Part shown: positions 55,360 to 64,000 of the stretch, in pieces
Position numbering within the stretch: position 1 is the first letter of the stretch
Layout: every line of letters begins with the position of its first letter
NCBI GenBank assembly: GCA_018398805.1
Contig: JAGFBZ010003012.1
Span: 1-64,000 of the forward strand
Origin: Hirundichthys speculiger
Lineage: Eukaryota; Chordata; Actinopteri; Beloniformes; Exocoetidae
DNA: 64,000 nt
Direction: 5' to 3'
Position numbers and translations under genes: made by a program
The notes under the pieces: model-generated
Told to the model about the DNA's origin: nothing
Databases searched by the model: none
What the model saw: the letters and a program-made list of their open reading frames with translations, nothing else

Positions 55360-57425
55360 AAGAGCTCAATGTCCCTTGGACAGGGTCACCGGGACCCCAC
55401 CCTGGAGCCAGCCCTGGGGGAGGAGATCGTCTGGTGGCCGGGCCTTTACCCATGGGGCCCGGCCGGGCTCAGCCCGAACGGATTACATGGGTTCGCCTCC
55501 CCGTGGGCCCACCACCTGAAGGGAGGTGGTGGGCCCACGGGGAGGCGTGGGCCCACCGTGGGCCCACCACCTGAAGGGAGGGTCATAGGAGACAGTTGTG
55601 ATGTGTTTTGGGTGGCAGTCAAAAGCATGTGCCAACCCCCGGCTGACTAAAATGGCTACTGGGACATGGAACGTCACCTCTGGTGGGAAAGGAGCCTGAG
55701 CTTATGTGTGAGGTTGAGAGGTATCGGCTAGATATAGTCGGGCTCACCTCAACACACAGCCAAATCAAGAGTGGCTGGACCTTATTCTACTCTGGCATGG
55801 CCCAGGGTGAGAGCCAAGACTGGTGTTGGCTTGCTTATAGCCCCCCAGCTTGGAGCCTGTACATTGGGGTTCTCCCAAGTAGATGAGAGGGTAGCTTCCC
55901 TGTACCTTCAGGTCGGGGAACGGGCTCTGACTGTCATTTGTCCTTATGTGCCGAATGACAGTTCAGAGTACCCAGTCTTCTTGGAGTCCTTGGCGGGGTG
56001 CTGGAAAGTGCCCCTAACCGGGCTTGGTTAGCTTGTCAGACTCTGGAATCAGCAGCCAGGTATTAATGAGCCAAACAGCTGCAGCCTTTTGGCGGTCTCT
56101 GAGGTGAAAACTCATGTGTAGGAGGAGTCCAGTAAGGCCATGGAAAAAGACTTTCAATTGGCTCCACGGAGATTCTGGCAAACCATCAGATGGCTCAGGT
56201 GGGGAAAGCAGTGCTCCACCAACACTATATATATGGTGCTGCTGACCTCAACTGGAGATGTCATTCAGTGATGGAAGGAACACATTGAGGACCTTCTCAA
56301 TCCCACCAACATGTCTTCCATAGAGGAGCGGAGCCTGTGGACTTAGAAGTGGACTCGTCCATTACTGGACCCGAGGTTGCCGAGGTAGTTAAGAAGCTGC
56401 ATGGTGGCCAGGCTCCAGGGATGGACGAGATCCGCCCCGAGTTCCTGAAGGCTCGGGATGTTGTTGGACTGTCTTGGTTGACACATCTTTGCAACATTGC
56501 ATGGAAATCAGGGGCAGTACCTCTGGATTGGCAGACTGGGGTGGTGGTTCCCCTTTTTAAGAAGGGGGACCAGAGGGTGTGTTCCAATTACAGGGGAATC
56601 ACACTCCTCAGCCTCCCTGGTAAGGTCTATGCAGGGGTGCTGGAGAAGAGAGTCTGATCGATTGTTGAATCACAGATCCAGGAGGAACAATGCGGGTTCC
56701 ATCCTGGTCATGGAACAAGTGGACCAGCTCTATACCCTCACTATGGTCCTTGAGGGAGCATGGGAATTTGCCCAACCAGTCCACATGTGTTTTGTGGACT
56801 TGGAGAAGGCATTTGACCGTGTTCTTCGGGGTGTCCTGTGGGTTGTACTCCAGGAGTATGGGGTGCTGGGCCATTGTTATGGGCTGTCCAGTCTCTGTAC
56901 AAACAGAGTGGGAGTTTGATCCACATTGCCGGTTGTAAGTTGGACTCATTTCCAGTGAGAGTTGGACTCCACCAGGGCTGCCCTTTGTTACCGATTCTGT
57001 TCCAAATGTTTATGGACATAATTTCTTAGTGCAGCAGAGGGGTTCCAGTTTTGTGGTGTCAGGATTTCGTCTCTGCTGTTTGCAGATGACGTGGTCCTGT
57101 TGGCGCCATCTAGTGGAGAACTGCAGCTCTCGCTGCACAGTTCGCAGCCAAGTGTAAGGCGGCAGGGATGAGAATCAGCACCTCCAAATCTGAGACCATG
57201 GTTCTCAGTCAGAAAAGGGTAGAATGCCTTTTCCGGGTTGGGATTGAGGTTCTGCCTCAAGTGGAGGAGTTTAAGTATCTCGAGGTCTTGTTCACAAGTG
57301 ATGGGAGAAAGTAGTGGGAGATTGACAGATGGATTGGCGCAACATCTGCTGTGGTGCGGACTCTGTACCGGTCTGTTGTGGTGAAGAGAGAGCTGAGCCA
57401 AAAGGCAAGGCTCTCTGTTTACTGA
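55360..57425 (+). pseudogene. RTE-like LINE ORF2 (APE and RT), degraded
   Basis: It begins in a GC-rich 5' region (55370-55640). The endonuclease start at about 55662 reads MATGTWNVTS, then EVERYRLDIVGLTSTHS. Further blocks in shifted frames are VGLLIAPQL, VDERVASLYLQVGERALT and PNDSSEYP. The central part is deleted. The RT follows (APGMDEIRPEFLKARDVVGL, DWQTGVVVPLFKKGD, YRGITLLSLPGKVYAGVLEK, CFVDLEKAFDRV, GLHQGCPL). The active-site box SSLLFADDVVLLA lies at about 57072-57110, with both Asp present. It is cut off near 57425 before the C-terminus. Many stops and shifts are present. Confidence 0.88.
55494..55547. repeat. 24-bp perfect inverted repeat with 6-nt loop
   Basis: Arms at 55494-55517 and 55524-55547 are exact reverse complements. 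The loop is GAAGGG (55518-55523). It lies in the 5' region of the RTE-like LINE, and part of the arm (GTGGGCCCACCACCTGAAGG) occurs once more at about 55558. Confidence 0.97.
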
Positions 57426-57540
57426 AAGGACATATGCCAATCATGGTCAACAATTTTTCCCTCAAAGCCCCTTACACACATGCATACACTTACCTGAGCT
57501 TGAAAGAGAATACAGACAGAGACTGTTGCTTTTCACAATA

Positions 57541-57605
57541 AATCAAATCAAATCAAATCAAAAATACTGTATTGATCCCCCAAGGGGGAAATTCAAGTTT
57601 TAAGT
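57541..57605 (-). repeat. LINE 3'-tail remnant (CAAAT)n
   Basis: (AATCA)n followed by AATACTGTATTGATCCCCC; same class as 473 and 46553. Confidence 0.65.
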
Positions 57606-57816
57606 ACACTAGACGCTGTACTTGAGGAGCTGCCGGCGTCCAGCGCTCCTTCTTCTTGTCCCGGTCCTGTGGTCCGATAAAGACTGTTACGTCGCATACA
57701 CATCATTTATGACAGCAGTTCGAGAGGAATGTGATGGCCAGCAAGTTCTGGTATCACCACCGTTGGGATCCACATTGGAACCTTCAAGCCCTTCCACATC
57801 GGGTCCTGGGTTGAAT

Positions 57817-59240
57817 GTGATATGGATGTTGATTTCACTCATGTTATCATTGTTCTGTGTTTTTGGTTTTCTTTATATGTGCCAGGAGCCTCCTCAGCCA
57901 CGATCTGCACAGGATGTAAGTGGTTCTTTTGCGAGCAGGGGTCAGGCCTCTAAAGGTCCAGATTAATGTAACAAATGGTGGTATCATGCGATGGCGGCAT
58001 CTGTTCGTGGATTTGGGGTGACGAATAGCTGTTATGTTTGCTTAGCCTTGCCTCGGTTTGCTGGTAGCTCAGTTCCTCTTACTCCTTTACCGCTTACTGG
58101 AGCAGAGACATTGGGGGTGTTAATGCCGTTCACTGTGGGTATTATCTCAGTGACTCGAGATGCAGAGGGTAATCTGAGCATTACAAACACTTCAGGCGTG
58201 TTCAATAAATGCAACGTGTCCATCCCTGATTATTCTGGTGCTATACTACAGTATTCGAACATGGCCTGTCAGTTCATAGATCAGGGGGTCTTTGCACCTT
58301 TGTTTACTGTAAATCCCACACATTATGAGGCCCCTGTTTGTTTCTATCGAATGTGTTCTTCCCATGGGGCGTAGTCTTCGTGGTCTCACTAGAAATGCCA
58401 CGTGCAGAGTTTGACACCGAGACGATAGTGAGGGTTGTTTCCATCAAGAAGGGATTCCTAACCTGTTGTATTTGAATATATCTGAGCTTCTCACTCCGGC
58501 TGATAATTTAGCTGTTGCTTATAATCCTCAGGTTCTGTTCCCTAGCTTGGATGGGTTTGGATACTTGCGGCGTCATGTATGGGTTTGTGGTAAACACGTT
58601 TATCAATTTTTGCCTCCTTGTTGGTGTGGGACATATTATCTTGCTAAGCTTCTCCCACATGTGGATGTTTATGATTTGCTGGTTCATCATCATGTCAATT
58701 ATTCACATTATTACTCCACCCTCCCTGCTTCCAAGAGTGAGGTCCTGACTCATGGTGATCACGTCTTGGCGGGTGCAAAGTTTTTTGGTGGTCTGTTTCC
58801 CTGGTAGGGTCCTATTAAATTTGGCCCATCAAGTTGACGCGTTTGATTTAGAGAACCTCACAACCATAGCCTCGGACGGTTTTCAGGACGCCACAATGGA
58901 GGTTCAGACCCTACAAAATCGCTTGGTCTTAGACCTGCTCCTGGCCGCGTCACATTATTGGGAAAATCTGCTGTACCTATGTTCCAGATATTACTGATAA
59001 CATGACCCACATTGTCTTACATCTAAGTTCACTGCTGCAGACCCAGCATCACAGGGACTCAGCTGAGTCCTGGGGGTTTCATTTGTGGACATGGCTGACC
59101 TCAGGCTCCTGATCTTCTGTGTTACTGAAAGTGTTCACTCCAATCATGGTTGTTTTGATTTTGTTTTTCCTTTTATTTTCATGTGTGATTCCATGTTTTA
59201 CGCGACATGATGCTAAAGGCATCTTTTTTTGGATAATCAG
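57817..59240 (+). pseudogene. Degraded retroviral env (gamma-type), ERV relic
   Basis: Consecutive frames carry the landmarks of a retroviral envelope. A hydrophobic segment lies at about 57817-57879. A surface subunit starts near 57991 with NSCYVCLALPRF. A second stretch from 58466 contains PPCWCGTYYLAKL, resembling the CWxC-type SU motif. A transmembrane subunit has an ENLTTIA...LQNRLVLDLLLA heptad region (58850-58950), an ICCTY block near 58967 and a hydrophobic anchor VVLILFFLLFSC at about 59149-59184. Breaks are a TAG at 58372-58374, a TAG at 58805-58807, a TAA near 58995, a TGA near 59110 and frame changes between blocks. No gag, pol or LTR flanks it. It cannot encode a functional glycoprotein. 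Confidence 0.78.
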
Positions 59241-60281
59241 AGATCTGATTGCTTCCCCGACATCAACTGAGGTGATACACCTGCAGGTGCATGACCTATC
59301 TATGAGAGTCTATCTATGCAAGGAACTAACCCAAAGCCCCTCACTTTGCAGATTATAGGAACTGGATATAAGTTTTTTTTTTCATCAAAGTGGATTCCAT
59401 TGATAATTTGTATTTTCATGATTATTGCTTTTCCCCTGATAAATTGCTTAATAAATATAATCCTGCAATTCCTTCATGATCTTAATTTAAATTGGTGTAC
59501 TGTGATTAAAAAGGAATTAAAATAAGATTAATAAAGTTAAAGTATATTTGAAACAGTAGCTTTTACATTGACCATTAATTTAATTAAATACCATTAATTT
59601 GGTGTCCAACAAGAGCTCCTATCAATGAGGAAAGCTGTCATTGACAATTATGGCTGGTAATTTCACCAAACCACACAGGGCCACTTAGCTGGGTGGGTTA
59701 CTAGAGGAAGCAGGATAGAATCTCAGATGTAGGCATGTCTCCTAACACAAGTCCCAGTATAACTCACTTAAGGTAACAATCTTCTGAGGCTGGGGCTCGG
59801 ACCCCTGAAATGGACAGCTGGACCAGACTGGTGATCTAACAGGCTGAATGGTTGATTTTCTGTAAGGAGGAAAAGGTTTGAGGCAAAACCTATTAAAAGG
59901 TGAACCAGAGGATCCACAGGATAGACATGAACCTATGGTGCTTTTTCCACGGAAATTGAACAGGTCATTTTCTGCAAATGACACATCCTGTAATTTTAAA
60001 TGTTGATTTTTACAGGAAGCCTTTTTTTGGGATTGCAGAAGAGAAAAACAGCAATCAAAACATCTGTTACTTGTCTGAATTCAAGAGTTTGTCCTTTAGT
60101 GTTGTTCAGGACAGTGCTGTTTTTAATATGTTAATCCATCCTGAGGTGAACACATCCTCTAGATGAATTCAATCCATCCTGAGTGTGTTCACCTAGAGCT
60201 GTCCACTTCGGATCGGATTATGTAGGATCCATGTTTCTACCACATTTTAAAAGACCACTGCAGTTCTCAAACTTCGAAAAG
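59241..60281. other. unassigned intron sequence
   Basis: AT-rich with a short hydrophobic ORF (59316-59525) that I do not consider a gene. No TE termini were recognised. Confidence 0.4.
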
Positions 60282-60698
60282 ACACATATCATCCATCCAT
60301 TCATCCATTATCTATACCCGTTTCATCCTCCAAAGGGTCACGGGGATCTGCTGGAGCCTATCCCAGCTGTCTACGGGCGAAAGGCCAGGGTACACCCTGG
60401 ACAGGTCGCCAGTCCATCGTAGGGCCACATGCAGACAAACAACCACTCACACTCACACTCACTCCTACGGGCAATTTTAGAACCACCAATTAACCTAACA
60501 TGCATGTCTTTGGACTGTGGGAGGAAGCCGGATAACCCGGAGGAAACCCACGCTAGCACGGGGAGAACATGCAAACTCCACACAGAAAGGCCCCTGCCGA
60601 AGTTCACACCAGGAACCTTTTAGCTGTGAAGCAACAGTGCTGACCACTATGAGGCAACAGTGCTGACCAGTAAGCCACCATGCTGCCCCACACATATC
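60282..60698 (-). mobile_element. SINE-like repeat with perfect 9-bp TSD
   Basis: The body is 60291-60689, antisense to the copy at 54001. It carries the same conserved words (GGACAGGTCGCCAGTCCATC, GACTGTGGGAGGAAGCC, GAGAACATGCAAACTCC). ACACATATC duplicates exactly at 60282-60290 and 60690-60698, showing insertion by target-primed reverse transcription. It ends 40 bp short of the donor end of the TRIM exon at 60738. Confidence 0.92.
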
Positions 60699-60737
60699 AA
60701 TGAATGAAAAAATAATCAGAAAAAAACAAACTATTAC

Positions 60738-60815
60738 CTTGTGTCTGTTCTCCAGAATAGAAAGCATATGGTTGAACTTGTCACACATGCACTGCTTCTG
60801 AGTCTTAGAGTTCTC
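60738..60815 (-). CDS. MuRF-type TRIM gene, first coiled-coil exon in window
   Basis: The exon is 78 nt, phase 0 at both ends. The acceptor is ATCCCCCACAG|GAGAAC and the donor CACAAG|GTAATAG. It encodes 26 residues starting ENSKTQKQCMCDKFNHMLSI. An exon opening with E-N-S and ending before the Q-E-Q-E-x-K segment is the arrangement I recall for MuRF genes. Joined to 45958-46113 it keeps the coiled-coil register. The preceding exons (RING, B-box) should be beyond the right edge. Confidence 0.8.
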
Positions 60816-61029
60816 CTGTGGGGGATAAAAGAAAAATTGTGCTGCATTATCCAGAAAGTAAACACAGTTTGAAGACACTTAATGTAAGCTAACAATGCAT
60901 ATGAAGCCAAAAATACATAAAAGCAAAAAGTTACATGGTCAGCCTTCTATTAATTAATTCTGATAACAGTTTCTCAGTTCTCACTAAACCTCATTAACAT
61001 GATCATATTAACTGACTTAATAGTTAATG

Positions 61030-61469
61030 TGTCATGTTCTGCAGCTGGTAGAGGGAAGGAGGACCCACGAGCAGGAGTTTCAAAAAACACAAAAGGGTTT
61101 ATACACAAAAAAGGCAAAAATCCCAAAAGTCCAAAAACACAAAAACATCCAAGAACACTAAGAATCCAAAAAACACAAAAATGCAAACTTAACTGAAAAG
61201 TCCAGGAAGACAACAGGAGGGGAACAGCAGAACACGCAACATGTCATGAAGACTAAATGGAGCCACAGAGAACAGGGGAAAATGACAAGACTTAAATACA
61301 CAGAGGAACAAACAAGAGGCAGGTGCAGGGAAATAAGGTAACAAGATGGCAAAGGCAAAGCATAACACAATGAAGACAAAACGGACCTTTCAAAGTAAAA
61401 CAGGAACCACTAAAGACAGGTAGAGACCCCAACTTGACACAGACAAAAACACACAGGGCTGCCATGGCC
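61030..61469 (-). repeat. left LTR (3' LTR in element sense), lacking about 15 nt
   Basis: It matches the right LTR until GCCATGGCC at 61461-61469. The right LTR continues GACCAGGCCATGACA, but here the sequence turns into TGGTCGGGCGAGGC. The missing terminal 15 nt are part of a palindromic LTR end. Confidence 0.8.
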
Positions 61470-62310
61470 TGGTCGGGCGAGGCGGGCGATGAGGCAAGCA
61501 GCCGGGGACCAGGAGGCAACGAGGCGAAGAGTCACGGCAGCCTGCAGCTCCTTCTGCAGGGGCCCAGGAGGAGTCACGGCAGCCTGCAGCTCCTTCTGCA
61601 GGGACCCAGGAGGAGTCACTGCCGGGCCCAGGAACTGACTCGGGAGGCTGCAGCTCCTGCTTCAGCGGCTCAGGAAGAGTCATGGCCGCCTGCAGCTCCT
61701 GCTGCAGTGGCCCAGGAAGAGTTACTGCCGGCTGCAGCTCCTGCTGCAAGGGCCCAGGAACCGACTCAGGAGGCTGCAGCTCCTGCTTCAGCGGCTCAGG
61801 AAGAGTCATGGCAGCCTGCAGCGCCTGCTGCAGGGGCCCAGGCAGAGTCCCGACCGACTGCAGCTTCTGCTGCAGCGGCGACGGGAGAGTCTCGACCGGC
61901 TGCTGCAGCTCCTGCTGCAGCTCCTGCTGCAGCGGCGACGGCAGAGTCTCGGCCGGCTGCATCTCCTGCTTCAGGGGGTGCGTCGACGAGAGCGAGGTGA
62001 GGTGGGTCGACCACCTCGGAGACAGGGGAAGGCGATCGTGCGTGGACCACGTCGAGGAAGAGGAGGGTGAAGGTGCGTGGACCACCTCGAGGAAGAGGAG
62101 AGGTGAGTCGACCACCTCAGAGAAATGGGAAGGTGCATTGACCACCTCGAGAGCGAGGGTAGGTGTGTTGACCACCTCGGAGACACGGGAAGGCGAGCGT
62201 GCATTGACCATCTCGAGAGCGAGGGGAGGTGCGTCGACCACCTCAGAGACACGGGAACGTGAAGGCGCGTCGGCTGCCTCGAGAGCAAGGGAAGGTGTGT
62301 TGACCACCTC
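61470..62310 (-). other. repetitive GC-rich interior of the LTR element
   Basis: The minus strand is open over about 300 codons (no ATG start). It is composed of degenerate repeats: LPGPLQQELQ-type units at 61560-61960, then SEVVDAPxLALEMVNA-type units to 62300. The plus strand is also open over much of it, so coding is doubtful and the pattern follows from triplet-periodic repeats (GCAGCTCCTGCTGCAG). No known domain is present. Confidence 0.7.
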
Positions 62311-62314
62311 GGGG

Positions 62315-62475
62315 ACACGGGAACGTGAAGGCGCGTCGGCCGCCTCAGAGACACGGGAACGTGAAGGCGCGTCGGCCGCCTCAGAGACACGGGAACGTCA
62401 AGGCGTGTCGGCCGCCTCAGAGACACGGGAACATCAAGGCGTGTCGGCCGCCTCAGAAACACGGGAACGTGAAGA
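62315..62475. repeat. 36-bp tandem repeat array
   Basis: ACACGGGAAC recurs at 62315, 62351, 62387, 62423 and 62459, an exact 36-bp period. Units also share AAGGCG(C/T)GTCGGCCGCCTCAG. Thirty-six is a multiple of three, so both strands stay open. Confidence 0.95.
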
Positions 62476-63059
62476 CACTGGGGACCCCCTTGCACACTGA
62501 TGTCAGTGCCTCCAGCTCCTCCCTGCACCTGATCAGGTTGGCGCGAATCGACTCAAGGGTCGGCAGGGCATGGAGCTGGGGCAAGGTGGGCTAGTCTGCC
62601 ACGGAAACGGGGCTGGGCAACGATGGCTGGGTCAGCGGTGCAGGGACTGGAAGCGCCAGTTGTCACGGCGGCTGAGTCTGCGGTGCGGGGACAGAGGACG
62701 CGATGGTGGCCAGGTCCGTGGCGCAGGGACGGAGGTGCCGGTGGTCATAGCAACAGTGGCAGCTGGGTCCTGGCTGATCCTGGAGCTGGTCTTTCCGCTG
62801 TGGCTGTCCAGGCCACGCCGACACGTACCCCTTGAGGACTGGTACCCTGTGAGTTTGCCTCAGACCACGAGCGCCTGCCACGCCCCCTCCAAAGCATCCT
62901 GTCCGTTGCCTCGGAGGCGATCTCTGCCAGATAGTGGGCTGAACCAAACCCCGAGCTCTGACTAGCCTGCTGGAGGCTTTTGGGGCCCCCCAGAGCCAGT
63001 CGGGTGCCCCAAAAGGGATTGAGGCCTCCTGCTGGGTCCACGTACTGGTTGCCCCATTC
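62476..63059 (-). other. interior of the LTR element next to the right LTR
   Basis: GC-rich. A minus-strand frame near 63040-62745 (MTEWGNQYVDPAGGLNPFWG) resembles no family I recognise. It lies where gag would begin in an autonomous relative. Confidence 0.5.
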
Positions 63060-63963
63060 TGTCATGTTCTGCAGCTGGTAGAAGGAGGACGCTTGGAAGG
63101 AGGACCCACGAGCAGGAGTTTCAAAAAACACAAAAGGGTTTATTTACAAAAAGGGCAAAAATCCCAAAAGTCCAAAAACACAAAAATATCCAAGAACACT
63201 AAGAATCCAAAAAATACAAAAATGCAAACTTAACTGAAAAGTCCAGGAAGACGACAGGAGGGGAACAGCAGAACACGCAACGTGTCATGAAGACTAAATG
63301 GAGCCACCGAGAACAGGGGAAAATGACAAGACTTAAATACACAGAGGAACAAACGAGAGGCAGGTGCAGGGAATCTGTCATGCGGCCTCCTGTCCTCTGG
63401 CGCCCTCCACTGTCTCCATTCCCGACTTTCAGCCTGGGCTTGCTCGACCCATCCTCTCCTGCACAGCTGGGACTCATCACCAATTAACCCTCACTCTACA
63501 TAACCTGGATTCCTTCAGCCACTCGGCGCCAGTCCGACTAAGCTCCTTCAGTGGTATTAAGTCCACGTCTCGTCATACTGTGCCAACATATCCACCTTGA
63601 TATTAACTTTGCTCTCTTCTCCAGTTCCGCCTTCTCCCGTCTGCCAGTCTTGCCTGTGTGAGCCTGCCTGCGTTCCATGCCCCTGCATCCCGGAACCGAT
63701 CTTGGAGAACCAGCACCAGATCCAATCACAACTGTTCCTGGACCCCTTCTTCTAATAAACCATTTGAGTGAAGTCTAACCTGGAGTCTTTCTCTTCTGAG
63801 CCATGACAGAATCAGGGTAACAAGAGGGAGGAGGCAAAGCATAACACAATGAAGACAAAACAGACCTTTCAAAGTAAAACAGGAACCACTAAAGACAGGG
63901 AGAGACCCCAACTTGACACTGACAAAAACACACAGGGCTGCCATGGCCGACCAGGCCATGACA
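63060..63963 (-). repeat. right LTR (5' LTR in element sense), with nested solo LTR
   Basis: It starts TGTCATGTTCTGCAGC and ends GGCCATGACA. It is longer than the left LTR because of the insertion at 63376-63808 plus its duplication, and an 11-nt extra segment near 63085. Outside these, the two LTRs are closely similar. Confidence 0.88.
63371..63813 (+). mobile_element. solo LTR nested in the right LTR, perfect TSD
   Basis: The 433-bp unit 63376-63808 begins TGTCATGCGGCC and ends GAGCCATGACA. GAATC is duplicated at 63371-63375 and 63809-63813. AATAAA at about 63755 is the likely poly-A signal. Apart from the TGTCATG and CATGACA ends, the sequence differs from the host LTR, so it is another family. 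Confidence 0.92.
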
Positions 63964-64000
63964 TAATGATTCATAATAATGAACAAGAGATCAGATTAGA

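Larger units (their letters stand above)
61025..63968 (-). mobile_element. non-autonomous LTR element with repeat-filled interior
   Basis: The element is 61030-63963 (2934 bp), flanked by a perfect TAATG duplication (61025-61029 and 63964-63968). On the plus strand it begins TGTCATGTTCTGCAGC and ends GGCCATGACA, so its sense strand is minus. LTRs are 61030-61469 and 63060-63963, the latter enlarged by a nested solo LTR. Both match the solo LTR at 12903-13347. Next to the inner end of the right LTR, TGGGGCAACCAGTACGTG on the minus strand is a possible primer-binding site. The interior has no gag-pol. Confidence 0.85.

Noticed and set aside
57622..57966. 114-aa ORF as a separate gene
   Set aside because: It starts at TTG and its hydrophobic part fits the lead-in to the env relic; no independent support.
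57817..59240. Env as a domesticated, functional host gene
   Set aside because: Several in-frame stops and frame changes break it; no intact ORF spans SU and TM.
59316..59525. Hydrophobic 69-aa ORF as a membrane protein
   Set aside because: AT-rich sequence gives Ile/Phe/Leu by composition; no start context and no splice sites.
61434..62500. Two long plus-strand ORFs with Ala-Pro and Ser-Ala repeats
   Set aside because: The triplet-periodic repeats are open on both strands; no ATG in a good context and no family match.

Overview
The window is vertebrate, almost certainly teleost and probably percomorph, nuclear DNA. It holds eukaryotic splice sites, TIR and LTR transposons, non-LTR retrotransposon tails of kinds common in fish, and a tRNA-derived SINE. 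It has no bacterial operons, rRNA, tRNA genes or CRISPR arrays. Most of it is nested transposable elements (TEs). Boundaries and target-site duplications (TSDs) below were read directly from the sequence; family names rest on recognition of protein and terminal motifs.

One host gene can be traced, on the minus strand. Five exons (60738-60815, 45958-46113, 45740-45762, 43728-43852, 31609-31958) join with consensus GT/AG sites and matching phases. They encode the coiled coil, a 23-nt micro-exon, the COS box and an acidic tail of a MuRF-type TRIM protein. The RING and B-box exons would lie beyond 64000. The last exon is either left of 31609 or outside the window. Nearly all TEs from 32 to 60 kb are intronic insertions in this gene.

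Layout, left to right: 0.3-3.2 kb, a retroviral RT scrap and a ZMYM1-type hAT relic. 4.5-5.8 kb, Harbinger deletion derivative copy 1. 6.65-12.36 kb, a ZBED-type hAT with a perfect 8-bp TSD, interrupted by a piggyBac-like relic. 12.9-13.35 kb, a solo LTR. 13.63-15.24 kb, an apparently intact Tc1-like transposon. 16.67-18.06 kb, a deleted hAT. 21.40-31.21 kb, a complete Ty3/Gypsy element with PNMA-like gag, inserted in an older LINE 3' end. 32.9-40.2 kb, an antisense L2/CR1-type LINE split by a 3.4-kb TIR transposon carrying an OTU-protease gene. 40.56-41.83 kb, Harbinger copy 2. 42-45 kb, Tc1 fragments and a small hAT. 46.5-57.4 kb, fragments of several LINEs (Rex1-like, L1/Tx1, RTE-like), one split by a 1.8-kb TIR element. 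57.8-59.3 kb, a degraded retroviral env. 60.3-60.7 kb, a SINE-like repeat with a perfect TSD beside a host exon. 61.03-63.96 kb, a non-autonomous LTR element containing another solo LTR.

Functionally the window is a host intron landscape plus a record of TE nesting. The only long TE ORFs that look intact are the Tc1 transposase (340 aa, DD34E present) and the Myb/SANT-like protein of Harbinger copy 2 (170 aa). The Gypsy pol has lost a catalytic Asp and carries a stop and frameshifts. The strongest candidates for something poorly described are the OTU-protease transposon, with about 250-bp TIRs built of a reiterated motif, and the repeat-filled LTR element at 61-64 kb.
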